From: Bacteroidales bacterium
Lineage (GTDB): Bacteria > Bacteroidota > Bacteroidia > Bacteroidales > UBA932
DNA length: 64,000 nt
Reading direction: 5' to 3'
Assembly (NCBI GenBank): GCA_016281315.1
Contig: JAEEIJ010000056.1
Coordinates: forward strand, 182,661 to 246,660
Shown here in pieces: positions 1 to 8,823 of the stretch. Each line of letters opens with the position of its first letter. Positions within the stretch are counted from its first letter, which is position 1. A program made the position numbers and the translations under genes. The notes under the pieces were generated by a model that worked only from the letters and a program-made list of their open reading frames with translations, ran no database searches and was not told the origin of the DNA.

Positions 1-818
1 TTCACCAGGTACTTGACGAATTCTTCTGCCAGGACCATGTTGTCCTTGAGGTCGTAGAAGGCCATTTCCGGTTCGATCATCCAGAACTCCGCCAGGTGGC
101 GCGGCGTATTGGAATTCTCTGCGCGGAACGTGGGGCCGAAGGTGTAGATCTCGCCCACGGCCGTTGCGCCCAGTTCGCCTTCCAGCTGCCCGGAAACGGT
201 GAGGGAGGTCTTCTTGCCGAAGAAATCCTTGCCGAAGTCCACGTTTCCCTTCTTGTCCAGCGGGATGTTCTTCAGGTCCAGGGTGGTTACCTGGAACATA
301 TCCCCGGCGCCTTCCGCGTCGCTTTCCGTGATGAGCGGGGTGTGGAGATATACGAAGCCCTTGTCATTGAAGAACTTGTGGATGGCAAAAGCCATCGCGT
401 GGCGGATCCTCAGAACTGCCCCGAAGGTGTTTGTGCGGAGGCGCATATGCGCGACGCTGCGCAGGTATTCCAGGGTGGTGTCCTTTTTCTGCAGGGGGAA
501 GCGCATAGGGTCGCAGTCGCCCAGCACCTCGATTTCCCGGGCCTGGATCTCCACGGCCTGGCCGCTGCCCACGGACTCCACCAGCTGGCCCTTCACCGCA
601 AGGGAAGCGCCGGTGGTGACCCGCTTCAGGAGTTCTTCATCGAAGAGCTCCGTATTGGCGACGATCTGGATATTATTGATGGTGGAACCGTCGTTGAGGG
701 CGATGAATTTCACCTGTTTGTTGCCTCTCTTGGTGCGCACCCAGCCTTTGGCCAGCACCTCTGCTCCCGGCTTTGCGGCGAGCAGTTCCTTGATTTTGCT
801 TCTTTTTACGCTTTCCAT
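1..818 (-). CDS. asnS: Asparagine--tRNA ligase (partial, C-terminus beyond window)
   Basis: Minus-strand reading [45 protein letters not shown]...[29 protein letters not shown], class II AsnRS motifs. Confidence 0.95.
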   Translation of the reverse strand, partial: MESVKRSKIKELLAAKPGAEVLAKGWVRTKRGNKQVKFIALNDGSTINNIQIVANTELFDEELLKRVTTGASLAVKGQLVESVGSGQAVEIQAREIEVLGDCDPMRFPLQKKDTTLEYLRSVAHMRLRTNTFGAVLRIRHAMAFAIHKFFNDKGFVYLHTPLITESDAEGAGDMFQVTTLDLKNIPLDKKGNVDFGKDFFGKKTSLTVSGQLEGELGATAVGEIYTFGPTFRAENSNTPRHLAEFWMIEPEMAFYDLKDNMVLAEEFVKYLV

Positions 819-876
819 TGCAGAAGATATGCTTCAACCTACAAATATAGCAAATCTTCCCGAATTGGGCAATTGT

Positions 877-1272
877 TTATCGGCTCAGCATTTCCAGGTA
901 TTCCTCTTTCCGGGGACAGGCCCGGCAGTTCAGCAGACCCCTCATATAGTTTTTCATCGAGGAGACCGCCCCTTTGCTGGAGATATCGGCCCGCTTGCAG
1001 ATCTCTTCCACGGAAAGATGTGCGGCCGTGTAGCAGAACACCAGAAGGTTCTTTCGGGTGAGCCGGGGATAATAGGTCCGCAGGTCCTCCAGGATGTCGC
1101 TCATATCCTCTTGGAGATGCCCGTCCTCTTCCAGTGAGCCATAATACTCTACGAACAGGTGATCCAGCCGTTTTTCCATCTCTTCCCGGCAGTTGAAATG
1201 TCGGTTCCGTATCCTTTCCTGGTCCGCAATATAACGGCTCAGATAATAGTAGGCATCTGGCGTTTTCCTCAT
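877..1272 (-). CDS. Small protein with possible C-terminal HTH (VEEICKRADISSKGAVSSMKNYMRGLL)
   Basis: ORF track; HTH-like C-terminus. Confidence 0.5.
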   Translation of the reverse strand: MRKTPDAYYYLSRYIADQERIRNRHFNCREEMEKRLDHLFVEYYGSLEEDGHLQEDMSDILEDLRTYYPRLTRKNLLVFCYTAAHLSVEEICKRADISSKGAVSSMKNYMRGLLNCRACPRKEEYLEMLSR

Positions 1273-1389
1273 TCCGTAAAATTAGATTCCGGACGTGGGA
1301 TAAGGAAATTTTTGGGGTGGAAAAAGTTTAGACGGGAAATGGCTGAAAGTCAGACAGTTGTGCGTGTGGCGTGCACGGGTAGGAAAGAA

Positions 1390-1421
1390 AATCGGCCTCC
1401 CACGTGCGTAGAAGGCCGATT
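1390..1421 (-). terminator. Intrinsic terminator-like hairpin downstream of the exbD operon
   Basis: AATCGGCCT (1390-1398) / AGGCCGATT (1413-1421) perfect 9-bp stem, followed on the minus strand by TTTCTTTCC. Confidence 0.7.
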
Positions 1422-1445
1422 CTCATCTAAGAAAAAAGATTAGGC

Positions 1446-1916
1446 TTACTTCGCGGGTTTCCGCGCAGCATACATAATCCTAAGGGCGGAGCAGCGGCGC
1501 AGCTCCTGCTTTACGTCGGAGACGATACCCATACGGACATCCTGGTCCACGCGCAGGTTCACGGTCATCAGGGATTGCTCGGCCTCTGACATAGCGTCGC
1601 GCTCGGATGCGATGAAGTCACGGATGTCGGCCACCGTCTTGAAAGCGTCGTTGAGCTGAATGCGGGCATCGGTGCCGTACAGAGCCTGATACTGCAGGGT
1701 GGGGCTGCCGATGTTGATGACGGCACTCAGGTCCTTTCTCTCGAGCTTGGCCACTTCGGACGCTTCGGGCATCACCACTTTCACCTTGTTCTCGGTTTCA
1801 CGCATCTGCGTGGTAACCATAAAGAAGAACAGGAGCATGAACACGATATCGGAAAGGGAGTTGGACGATGCCTGCGGGACTTCCTTCTTATTGCTGGAAC
1901 TTCCAAATTTTGACAT
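1446..1916 (-). CDS. ExbD/TolR family biopolymer transport protein
   Basis: N-terminal single TM (LSDIVFMLLFFFMVTTQMRETE) typical of ExbD; operon with ExbB-like gene. Confidence 0.85.
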   Translation of the reverse strand: MSKFGSSSNKKEVPQASSNSLSDIVFMLLFFFMVTTQMRETENKVKVVMPEASEVAKLERKDLSAVINIGSPTLQYQALYGTDARIQLNDAFKTVADIRDFIASERDAMSEAEQSLMTVNLRVDQDVRMGIVSDVKQELRRCSALRIMYAARKPAK

Positions 1917-1932
1917 AATCTAGGTCCTCCTA

Positions 1933-2499
1933 TTATCTTTTACCGGTGTCCTTAGGCTCTGCCTCGGAGATGTTCTGGGGCACGGCCTTTTTCACAATAT
2001 CCTGTTCCTCCTCGGTGAGGCGGGAGAATTTCTTGCCGAAGTTGGCACGGGAGAAATCGTCGCGGAGTTCGTTCACGGCTTTCACCAGTTCGTTCTGCAC
2101 TGCAATATAGGCCTGGTAACTGGTACCACGGTCGTTCTGCAGGGAGATAACGCCCTTGGAGACCATATAGGTCTTGCCTTCGATTTCCTTGGCTTCCTTT
2201 TCGGGAAGGTTGGGGTCGTTGGTGGGATTGGTGAGGAACTCTTTGATCTTGTCTTTCAAGTAGGCAATGTCCATGGCTTCGCTACCGGCAAACAACCTAT
2301 CGGCAGAATTGATTCTGACGATGATGATGTTGCGGCGGTTGACCTTCTGGTCCTGGGCGGTTTTCTCGTCCGGGATGGGGGGAAGGCGGCGCTGCAGACC
2401 CGACTGGTCTCCCATGGTGGTGGTCATCAGGAAGTAGCACAGGAGCAGGAACGCGATGTCAGCCGTCGAACCGATTGCTTCAAATTTTCTTCTTGCCAT
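1933..2499 (-). CDS. ExbD/TolR family biopolymer transport protein (second copy)
   Basis: TADIAFLLLCYFLMTTTMGDQSGLQRRLPP, ExbD-like. Confidence 0.85.
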   Translation of the reverse strand: MARRKFEAIGSTADIAFLLLCYFLMTTTMGDQSGLQRRLPPIPDEKTAQDQKVNRRNIIIVRINSADRLFAGSEAMDIAYLKDKIKEFLTNPTNDPNLPEKEAKEIEGKTYMVSKGVISLQNDRGTSYQAYIAVQNELVKAVNELRDDFSRANFGKKFSRLTEEEQDIVKKAVPQNISEAEPKDTGKR

Positions 2500-2507
2500 G
2501 GTTCAAT

Positions 2508-2960
2508 CTACTTTTTGTTGCGGACAGTCATCAGGACTTCGCCTGCAATGATGGAGATGATAGCGGCTCCACCCACGATGTAGGCGACGTTGAGGATGGT
2601 ATCGGTGAGTTTGAGCTCTCCAGGGGTGGTGGGCTTGGAGCAGTTGATGGCCGGGGCGCCGGATGCCAGAAGATAGGCAATGCCGAACAGGACGGCGGCA
2701 CCCAGGACTGCAATGCCGATCTTGACAAGGCTCTTGGGATCGGTGGTGGCACGGATGTAGATGCCGATGCCGATCACCGCCGCCAGGGCGATGCCAATCA
2801 CGATGTAGGCCCAATAGATGAGCGGAGCAACGGTCCCGTTGTCCGGTGCGCCGGACTCGGGATAGCCCTTAATCATACCCCAAAGCAGAACCGCAACGCT
2901 CACAATTATCAGAACCACAAGGAGGATCTTGAATATTTTAGCGTATTTCTGGTTTTCCAT
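2508..2960 (-). CDS. Hypothetical multi-TM membrane protein between exbB and exbD
   Basis: Several hydrophobic segments; conserved-looking operon position. Confidence 0.65.
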   Translation of the reverse strand: MENQKYAKIFKILLVVLIIVSVAVLLWGMIKGYPESGAPDNGTVAPLIYWAYIVIGIALAAVIGIGIYIRATTDPKSLVKIGIAVLGAAVLFGIAYLLASGAPAINCSKPTTPGELKLTDTILNVAYIVGGAAIISIIAGEVLMTVRNKK

Positions 2961-2984
2961 TGTATCTGGAATTAAAGGGGTTGA

Positions 2985-3788
2985 TTACTTTTTGTTGTTC
3001 TTTACCATCAGGTCCACAAAGCGGATGGAAGAATCTTCCATATCGATGCTCAGGGAGTCAATCTTAGCGATAATGTAGTTGTAGAAGATCTGGAGAATCA
3101 TAGCCACGATGAGACCGCCCACGGTGGTGATGAGGGCGACCTTCATACCGCCGGCCACAACGTTCGGGGAAATATCGCCGGCAGCCTGGATGGCGTCGAA
3201 GGCCTGGATCATACCGATAACGGTACCAAGGAATCCCAGGGACGGGGCGATGGAAATGAACAGGCCGATCCAGCTGAGGCCGTTCTCCATGAGGCTCATC
3301 TGAACGCCGCCGTAGGAGACGATGGTCTTTTCAACGACATCCACACCCTGATCTGCACGGAGCAGGCCCTGGTAGAAGATGCTGGCAACGGGGCCGCGGG
3401 TTTCACGGCATACCTTCTTGGCTTCTTCGATACCGCCCTTGGCAAGAGCCTCTTCCACAGCGTCGAGGAGCTTGGTGGTGTTGGTCTTGGAGAAGGCCAG
3501 GTAAAGGATACGCTCGATGGCGAGGGCCATACCGATGATCAGGCAGATGATGATCAGGGACATAAAGCCTGCGCCACCTTCGATGAACTTGGTCTTGAGG
3601 GCCTGGTGGAGGGGAACGTCCTCACCGGAACCGGCGAACAGATCCACGGGGGCTTCTTCTTCATCGGCGGCGGGAGCGGCTACCTGCTCTTCAGCAGCGG
3701 GAGCGGCTTCCTCATCCTGAGCGGAAGCGATGTTTGCAGTGAAGGTCACGAGACCGGCGACTGCCAAAAACATGAAAAGCTTTTTCAT
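2985..3788 (-). CDS. MotA/TolQ/ExbB proton channel family protein
   Basis: GLFISIAPSLGFLGTVIGMIQAFDAI and VALITTVGGLIVAMILQIFYNYI motifs; signal peptide. Confidence 0.9.
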   Translation of the reverse strand: MKKLFMFLAVAGLVTFTANIASAQDEEAAPAAEEQVAAPAADEEEAPVDLFAGSGEDVPLHQALKTKFIEGGAGFMSLIIICLIIGMALAIERILYLAFSKTNTTKLLDAVEEALAKGGIEEAKKVCRETRGPVASIFYQGLLRADQGVDVVEKTIVSYGGVQMSLMENGLSWIGLFISIAPSLGFLGTVIGMIQAFDAIQAAGDISPNVVAGGMKVALITTVGGLIVAMILQIFYNYIIAKIDSLSIDMEDSSIRFVDLMVKNNKK

Positions 3789-3879
3789 AGTCTTTTTTTG
3801 AGTTGTTGGTTATAAAATTAGTTGACTAAATATTCTTTTGGTCGTGCAATTTAGCAATAAAAATCCGAAATCCCAAAGA

Positions 3880-4911
3880 TTATTTGCTTATCTCGCCGCA
3901 GAGGTCCTTCTCCAGCATCGTTTTCACCCACTTGTTGTCCTCGCTCCGGCCCAGCAGGCAGAAGAGTTTCCCGAGGGCGGCTTCCGTGGTGATATCGGCC
4001 CCGGAAAGGACGCCGGCGTGCTTGAGGGACGCTCCCGTGGCGTAGAGGTCCATATTCACCGTGCCCGACTTGCACTGGGTGACGTTCAGCAGGATCTTCC
4101 CTTTCCCGTCGGCCTCCCGGAGGATGTCCAGGAACCACGGTTTGGAAAGAGCGTTTCCGCTGCCGTAGGTCTCCAGGATGACGGCGCGGGTGAGCGGGTC
4201 GCAGACTACCGAGCGCATCACCTGCTCGGTCATCCCGGGATGCACCTTGAGGATGGCCACCCGCGTGTCCAGATGGGTCTGCACCCTCAGCTGGGCGTCC
4301 CAGTAGATGGGTTTCCGGATGAGCTCCGTGTCATACGCGATGCTGATGCCGGCCCGGGCGAGGGGCGGGCAGTTGGGGGAGGAGAAAGCGTTGAAGGCCT
4401 CCGCGCTGTACTTGGTGGAGCGGTTGCCCCGCAGCAGTTTGGAGTCGAAGTAAATGGCCACTTCGGGCACTCTGGCGTGGCCTTTTTCGTCTTTGGCGGC
4501 GGCAATTTCCACGGCCGATATGAAGTTCTCCTTCCCGTCCGTGCGGGGGACGCCGATGGGCAGCTGGCTTCCCGTGAAGATGACCGGCTTGGTGAGCCCC
4601 TCCAGCATAAAACTCAGCGTGGAGGCGCTGTAGGCCATTGTGTCCGTCCCGTGGAGGATGACGAAACCGTCGTAGTCGTCGTAGCGGTCGCGGATCACCT
4701 CGGCCAGGTTCACCCACATCCCGGGCTCCACGTCCGAGGAGTCGATGAGCGGGTCGAAGGTGAGGGCGTCCAGCTTTACGCCGAACTTGTTCAGCTCCGG
4801 CACTTCCGCCAGGATCTGGTTGAAGTCGAAGGGCTTGAGGGTGCCGTCGGAGGGGTCTTCCTTCATTCCGATGGTCCCGCCGGTGTAGATGATGAGGATG
4901 GATGCGTTCAT
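3880..4911 (-). CDS. ansA: Type I L-asparaginase
   Basis: IIYTGGTIGM and VILHGTDTMAYSASTLSFM; ORF track merges it with upstream frame, true start MNASIL at 4911. Confidence 0.9.
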   Translation of the reverse strand: MNASILIIYTGGTIGMKEDPSDGTLKPFDFNQILAEVPELNKFGVKLDALTFDPLIDSSDVEPGMWVNLAEVIRDRYDDYDGFVILHGTDTMAYSASTLSFMLEGLTKPVIFTGSQLPIGVPRTDGKENFISAVEIAAAKDEKGHARVPEVAIYFDSKLLRGNRSTKYSAEAFNAFSSPNCPPLARAGISIAYDTELIRKPIYWDAQLRVQTHLDTRVAILKVHPGMTEQVMRSVVCDPLTRAVILETYGSGNALSKPWFLDILREADGKGKILLNVTQCKSGTVNMDLYATGASLKHAGVLSGADITTEAALGKLFCLLGRSEDNKWVKTMLEKDLCGEISK

Positions 4912-5693
4912 ATTGCGAACAGCCGTTCGGCGTTTTGGGTTGTTATGGTTTCGATTTCTTCGAGGCGCACGCCTTTCACTTCGGCCACTTTCGCGGCGAT
5001 CAGCGGCAGGAAGGAGCTCTCGTTTCGCTCCCCGCGGTGCGGGGTGGGGGCCAGGTAGGGGGCGTCGGTCTCCAGCAGGATTCTTTCGAGCGGAATGCGC
5101 TGCAGCACCTGGACCAGTTTGTTGTTCTTGAAGGTGATCACGCCGCCGATTCCCACCGACCACTCGCCGCTGCGGTTCGCCCGTTCGTAGGTCTCGTAGC
5201 TTCCGCTGAAGCAGTGGAGATTCCCCCTCAGATGCAGGTGCGCGCAGTCTTCCAGCACTTCGAAAAAGTCCTCCCAGGCATCCCTGAGGTGGATGTTCAC
5301 CGGCAGGTTTTTGGCCGATGCCAGCTCCAGTTGTATCCGCAGCGCTTCCTTCTGAATCGCGGCGTATTCCTTCCCCTCGTGATAATCCAGCCCCACTTCG
5401 CCGATGGCGATGAACTCGCCGAAGGGAGCGGATACCCCTGAGGCGAGGGAGAACACCTGGTCCAGTTCGTCCTGCCAGTTTTCGGCGGTGAGGGAGCCGG
5501 GATAGACCCCCAGCATCTGGAAGAGCACGCCGGGATATTTTCGGCCTATCTCCCACATAAACGGACGTTCGCGGGAGTCGATATCGGCCTGCAGCATCTT
5601 GCCCACGCCCGCATCCAGCGCCCGCTGCACGGCCGCTTCCGCGTCCGGCCGCAGCCACTCGTCGTAAAAATGCGTATGCGTGTCGACAAACAT
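4908..5693 (-). CDS. TatD family hydrolase
   Basis: MFVDTHTHFYDEW...IAIGEVGLDYHEGKEY...LLETDAPYLAP; 4-bp overlap with ansA. Confidence 0.93.
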   Translation of the reverse strand: MFVDTHTHFYDEWLRPDAEAAVQRALDAGVGKMLQADIDSRERPFMWEIGRKYPGVLFQMLGVYPGSLTAENWQDELDQVFSLASGVSAPFGEFIAIGEVGLDYHEGKEYAAIQKEALRIQLELASAKNLPVNIHLRDAWEDFFEVLEDCAHLHLRGNLHCFSGSYETYERANRSGEWSVGIGGVITFKNNKLVQVLQRIPLERILLETDAPYLAPTPHRGERNESSFLPLIAAKVAEVKGVRLEEIETITTQNAERLFAI

Positions 5694-5698
5694 CCCGG

Positions 5699-6202
5699 CT
5701 AGAAAGCAAACGCCAGACCGAAGCCGTTCTCCGTATTCCCCCAGCGGAGTTCCGGTTGATAGGTGAGTGACGTGTTGTAATGCTTAACGGCCCGGTTCAT
5801 TTTGACGGATCCGGGAATCCCGACAGCCAGACCAGCGACCATCACTCCTAAACCAACCCATAAGCAGGTCTTTGCTGTCTGATAGCTCGGATGGTCGGTG
5901 GGGCCTCCTCCTGCGCGCCACCCCAGGACATACCCCAATCCATACCCAAACGGAATGGCGCCAACGGTGGCAACGATGCCGCCCACGTCGTTCATAATTT
6001 TTCCGCTCTTGAAATCGGCCAGGTCTTCGGGAGAGAAATACCGGTCCCAGAGTTCTTTCTCAATGGTAACGCCGCCTACACTAAGTTTGCCGGTCCAGGG
6101 GCTGATGGACATAGGACCTTGAGGGAATGAACTGGTCTGCTGAGCGTGGCAGGGAATCATCATTCCCAGCAAGCATACAAATAGAAATAAGGTCTTCTTC
6201 AT
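5699..6202 (-). CDS. Hypothetical exported/membrane protein
   Basis: Signal peptide MKKTLFLFVCLLGMMIPCHA; hydrophobic segments. Confidence 0.5.
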   Translation of the reverse strand: MKKTLFLFVCLLGMMIPCHAQQTSSFPQGPMSISPWTGKLSVGGVTIEKELWDRYFSPEDLADFKSGKIMNDVGGIVATVGAIPFGYGLGYVLGWRAGGGPTDHPSYQTAKTCLWVGLGVMVAGLAVGIPGSVKMNRAVKHYNTSLTYQPELRWGNTENGFGLAFAF

Positions 6203-6217
6203 AGTTAGCTCTTTTAT

Positions 6218-7177
6218 TCACACAAATTTCGTCCATCCCGATGAATTTTCCAAATCTTTCTGCTTTTTAAGGCCAAGGGCGCGGCAGACCTCTTCCCGTG
6301 ACAGGGAGAAAACCCTTGCAAGTTGATGTACGGTTGTTTTTCTGGTTCGATGGATGTAGGTAAGAAGCCGGTATTTCCTTTCTTTTGTCAGGTCGGCCAT
6401 CCCCTGGGAAAACCAGCGGAGAGCCGTTTCGGAAACCACTTTATAGAGTTCGCTGTCGGGTAGTATCTTCCTTGGCGCTTCCACCAGTTTTTCCTCCATT
6501 TCCGCCGGGTTCAGCGCACCGATGGTTTTCAGCCAGAATGCCTGGTCGTGGTTGAAAGCCTGTTCCAGGTAGTCGGAGTCACAAAAGGTTTCGGGCATCA
6601 GATCTCCGTCTGTATCTATGAGCCAGGAGACGTCTTTAAGCGAATCACGGGTGTGCATAATCCGGTCCTGTTCACGCCGGGTAAACTTGCACACGGGAAG
6701 CCCGGACAGTTTTTTTGCTTTATCGGAAAACATAGCCCGGTAGCCGCTCCACTTGTAAGTGTCTACGGCAAATCCATTGTCAATAGCATTGCGCGGAATG
6801 TATGCGAGGGCGTTTCTGACGTACCATTCCGAATCCAGCAGAAGTGCTTGCACGTCTGTATCCTTGAGGATATGCTTCTCAAAATATTTGATTTGGAACC
6901 ATTGGGCATAGGTCCGCTTCAGTTCGTCGGCGTAATCACAGGCCTCCTGATAAGTGGCGGACAGCACGGCGACGTGGCAATGATTGGAGTTGACTTCATA
7001 AATAATGACGATTACGTTCTTGCGCTTGGCACAGATGGCAATGTATTTGACAAGGACGCCGTAATCTTCATTGTCCCTACAGAGAAGGGCCGCCGAGAGA
7101 CCCTTCATACAAACGTGGTAGGGGTGAACGCTTTTCGTTTTCCCCGAAGGGAGTTTTCTTGTTACGGATAGGAGCAT
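6218..7177 (-). CDS. REP-associated tyrosine transposase-like (Y1/IS200-type HUH) protein with C-terminal HTH
   Basis: NHCHVAV (H-x-H) and YVRNALAYIPRNAIDNGFAVDTYKWSGY, matching the RAYT Y..NP.RAG....Y.WSSY pattern; adjacent palindromic repeats. Confidence 0.8.
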   Translation of the reverse strand: MLLSVTRKLPSGKTKSVHPYHVCMKGLSAALLCRDNEDYGVLVKYIAICAKRKNVIVIIYEVNSNHCHVAVLSATYQEACDYADELKRTYAQWFQIKYFEKHILKDTDVQALLLDSEWYVRNALAYIPRNAIDNGFAVDTYKWSGYRAMFSDKAKKLSGLPVCKFTRREQDRIMHTRDSLKDVSWLIDTDGDLMPETFCDSDYLEQAFNHDQAFWLKTIGALNPAEMEEKLVEAPRKILPDSELYKVVSETALRWFSQGMADLTKERKYRLLTYIHRTRKTTVHQLARVFSLSREEVCRALGLKKQKDLENSSGWTKFV

Positions 7178-7206
7178 ATTGTTTTTGTTTATGGGTTGTC
7201 TTGTTT

Positions 7207-7384
7207 TGGACCTGGTCCAGAGCGATAATGGACGAGGTGTGGTTAATAATTGGACGAGGTTCGTTTAAATGTGCTGGACCAGGTCCAGCGGGTGTGGCTC
7301 TCAGATGGCTGGAAGGCCGATGTGGTGGACCAGGTCCAGGGGGTGGAATCGAACCTCGTCCAAAAAGTGCCTGGACCTGGTCCA
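7207..7384. repeat. REP-like cluster: four TGGACC[T/A]GGTCCA palindromes plus TGGACGAGGT motifs
   Basis: Copies at 7207-7219, 7275-7287, 7326-7338, 7372-7384; TTGGACGAGGTTCG (7250-7263) is the exact inverse of CGAACCTCGTCCAA (7350-7363); further TGGACGAGGT at 7229-7238. Confidence 0.85.
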
Positions 7385-7505
7385 AGGCGAAGGAAGGCCC
7401 AAGGCGGGTGCCGTTCAGGATGGGGGAATGGCGGGTGTTGACCACGGAGGGCACCAGGGTGGGGCTATTTCGGGGCCAAGTCTTTGCCCGGGCCGATGAC
7501 TGAGC

Positions 7506-8729
7506 CTACGCATACGCCTGAGAGAGGGCGCAGCGGCGCAGGAGGTCGGTGGTGATGATGCCGTGGACTTCCAGCAGGCCGATGCCCTCGAGCACGGCGG
7601 CGATGGGAAGGCCGGTGAGGGCGGCGAGGTCGTCGGCCGTGGCACCTCGATGGTCGCGGACGGCCAGCCCCACCTTGTAGGGGGCCGATTCCGGGCCGAA
7701 CTCCTTCTCCAGCACCCGTTCCAGCGAGCGGGCGCCCTTGCCCCAGGAGCCTCCGGCCCCGCGCACCGCCGCTCCCAGGCCCAACTGGCCCACCAGCTCC
7801 TCCGGCGATGTAATGAGCTGCGCCATATTGTGGGCGATGAGCGAGTTGCAGCCGGCGCTGCGGAGGTCATCGGCCCGCCCTGGGAGGGCATACACGTCGC
7901 GGGAATACTCCACCGCATAGCGCGCGGTCATCAGAGAACCGCCCTTGGACTTGGATTCCACCACGATGACGCCCCTAACCAGCCCGGCGATGATGCGGTT
8001 GCGGCGCAGGAAGTTCAGCGCCACGGGAGCCGTCCCCATCGGATAGTCGGTGACGAGGCCGCAGCCCGGCGTGCGGACGATGTCCATCGCCAGGTCCGTA
8101 TGGCGCCAGGGATAGATGCTGTCGATGCCGGTAGCCATCACTCCCACCGTGGTGAGGCCGCAGTCCAGAGCCGTGCGATGTGCGATGCCGTCGGCCCCGA
8201 AGGCGAGGCCGCTCACGATGCAGGGCTGTACCGCGGCCGCGGCGAGCGCCTCCACGATTTTCCGGCACCATTCCCGCCCGTACGGGCTGATGTCCCGCGT
8301 GCCGACGATGCCCACCATCGGCCTCAGACCAAAGATTTCCGTGGGAGAACTGCTCCCGTTCAGGTACAGCCCCAGCGGCGGGTCCTCGCATTCGCGCAGC
8401 GCCTCCGGGTAGTCCTCGTCGTTCAGCCCGATGAAGCGGAATCCTTTTTCCTCCACTTTCGCCAGCTCCTTCCGGGCCCAAATGAGGGTCGCGGGGACCA
8501 GCTGGGCGAAAGGCGATGTTCCCGGGCTAGTATGTCCTTGTGCCAAGGACACGCCCTCCGCCGGCGCGCTGCAGCGCGCTTTTGTCGGAATATCATACGA
8601 GGCCAAAGATCCATCAAATAAATCGATGGGATTCCCGAATTCCTCAATTAAGGAAAGGGCCAGTTTGGGTTGATACCCGAGGATGTTGTTCAGGGCGCAG
8701 AGCGCCACTTGTTCGTCCGTGTAACTCAT
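7506..8729 (-). CDS. dprA: DNA-processing protein DprA
   Basis: GTRDISPYGREWCRKIVEAL, VSGLAFGADGIAHRTAL, PLG/NRIIAGL, SKSGSL-like SKGGSLMTA. Confidence 0.93.
   Translation of the reverse strand: MSYTDEQVALCALNNILGYQPKLALSLIEEFGNPIDLFDGSLASYDIPTKARCSAPAEGVSLAQGHTSPGTSPFAQLVPATLIWARKELAKVEEKGFRFIGLNDEDYPEALRECEDPPLGLYLNGSSSPTEIFGLRPMVGIVGTRDISPYGREWCRKIVEALAAAAVQPCIVSGLAFGADGIAHRTALDCGLTTVGVMATGIDSIYPWRHTDLAMDIVRTPGCGLVTDYPMGTAPVALNFLRRNRIIAGLVRGVIVVESKSKGGSLMTARYAVEYSRDVYALPGRADDLRSAGCNSLIAHNMAQLITSPEELVGQLGLGAAVRGAGGSWGKGARSLERVLEKEFGPESAPYKVGLAVRDHRGATADDLAALTGLPIAAVLEGIGLLEVHGIITTDLLRRCALSQAYA
8533..8579. repeat. Palindrome-rich in-frame insertion in dprA
   Basis: Hairpin TGTCCTTG-TGC-CAAGGACA (8533-8551) and 16-bp palindrome GCGCGCTGCAGCGCGC (8564-8579); encodes atypical RCSAPAEGVSLAQGHTSPGTSPFAQ. 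Confidence 0.5.
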
Positions 8730-8756
8730 AGCGCCAAAGATAGGGAGGGGAAATGA

Positions 8757-8792
8757 AAAACCGCACAGGTTGTTGATAACTTGTGCGGTTTT
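8757..8792 (-). terminator. Intrinsic terminator-like hairpin between queA and dprA
   Basis: AAAACCGCACA / TGTGCGGTTTT 11-bp stem with U-run on the minus strand. Confidence 0.6.
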
Positions 8793-8823
8793 AGCCGATT
8801 GGAATGTTGTTTTAGCCGTTGTA

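Noticed and set aside
1446-3788. exbB-membrane protein-exbD-exbD cluster as a novel system
   Set aside because: Standard Bacteroidota TonB/Tol energiser gene arrangement.
3838-5058. 406-aa plus-strand ORF antisense to ansA/tatD
   Set aside because: High-GC antisense open frame; the minus strand encodes clear asparaginase and TatD motifs.
3880-5709. 609-aa fused ORF
   Set aside because: Open frame extends upstream of the true asparaginase start (4911) through tatD in another frame; not a real fusion.
7207-7384. CRISPR-like array
   Set aside because: Only four short palindromes with unequal spacing (68/51/46), no direct ~30-bp repeats, no cas genes.
7077-7503. Overlapping ORFs (125, 114, 76, 63 aa) in the RAYT/dprA intergenic region
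   Set aside because: Translate REP palindromes (DQVQ, GPGP repeats) and show no recognisable protein; better explained as repeats.
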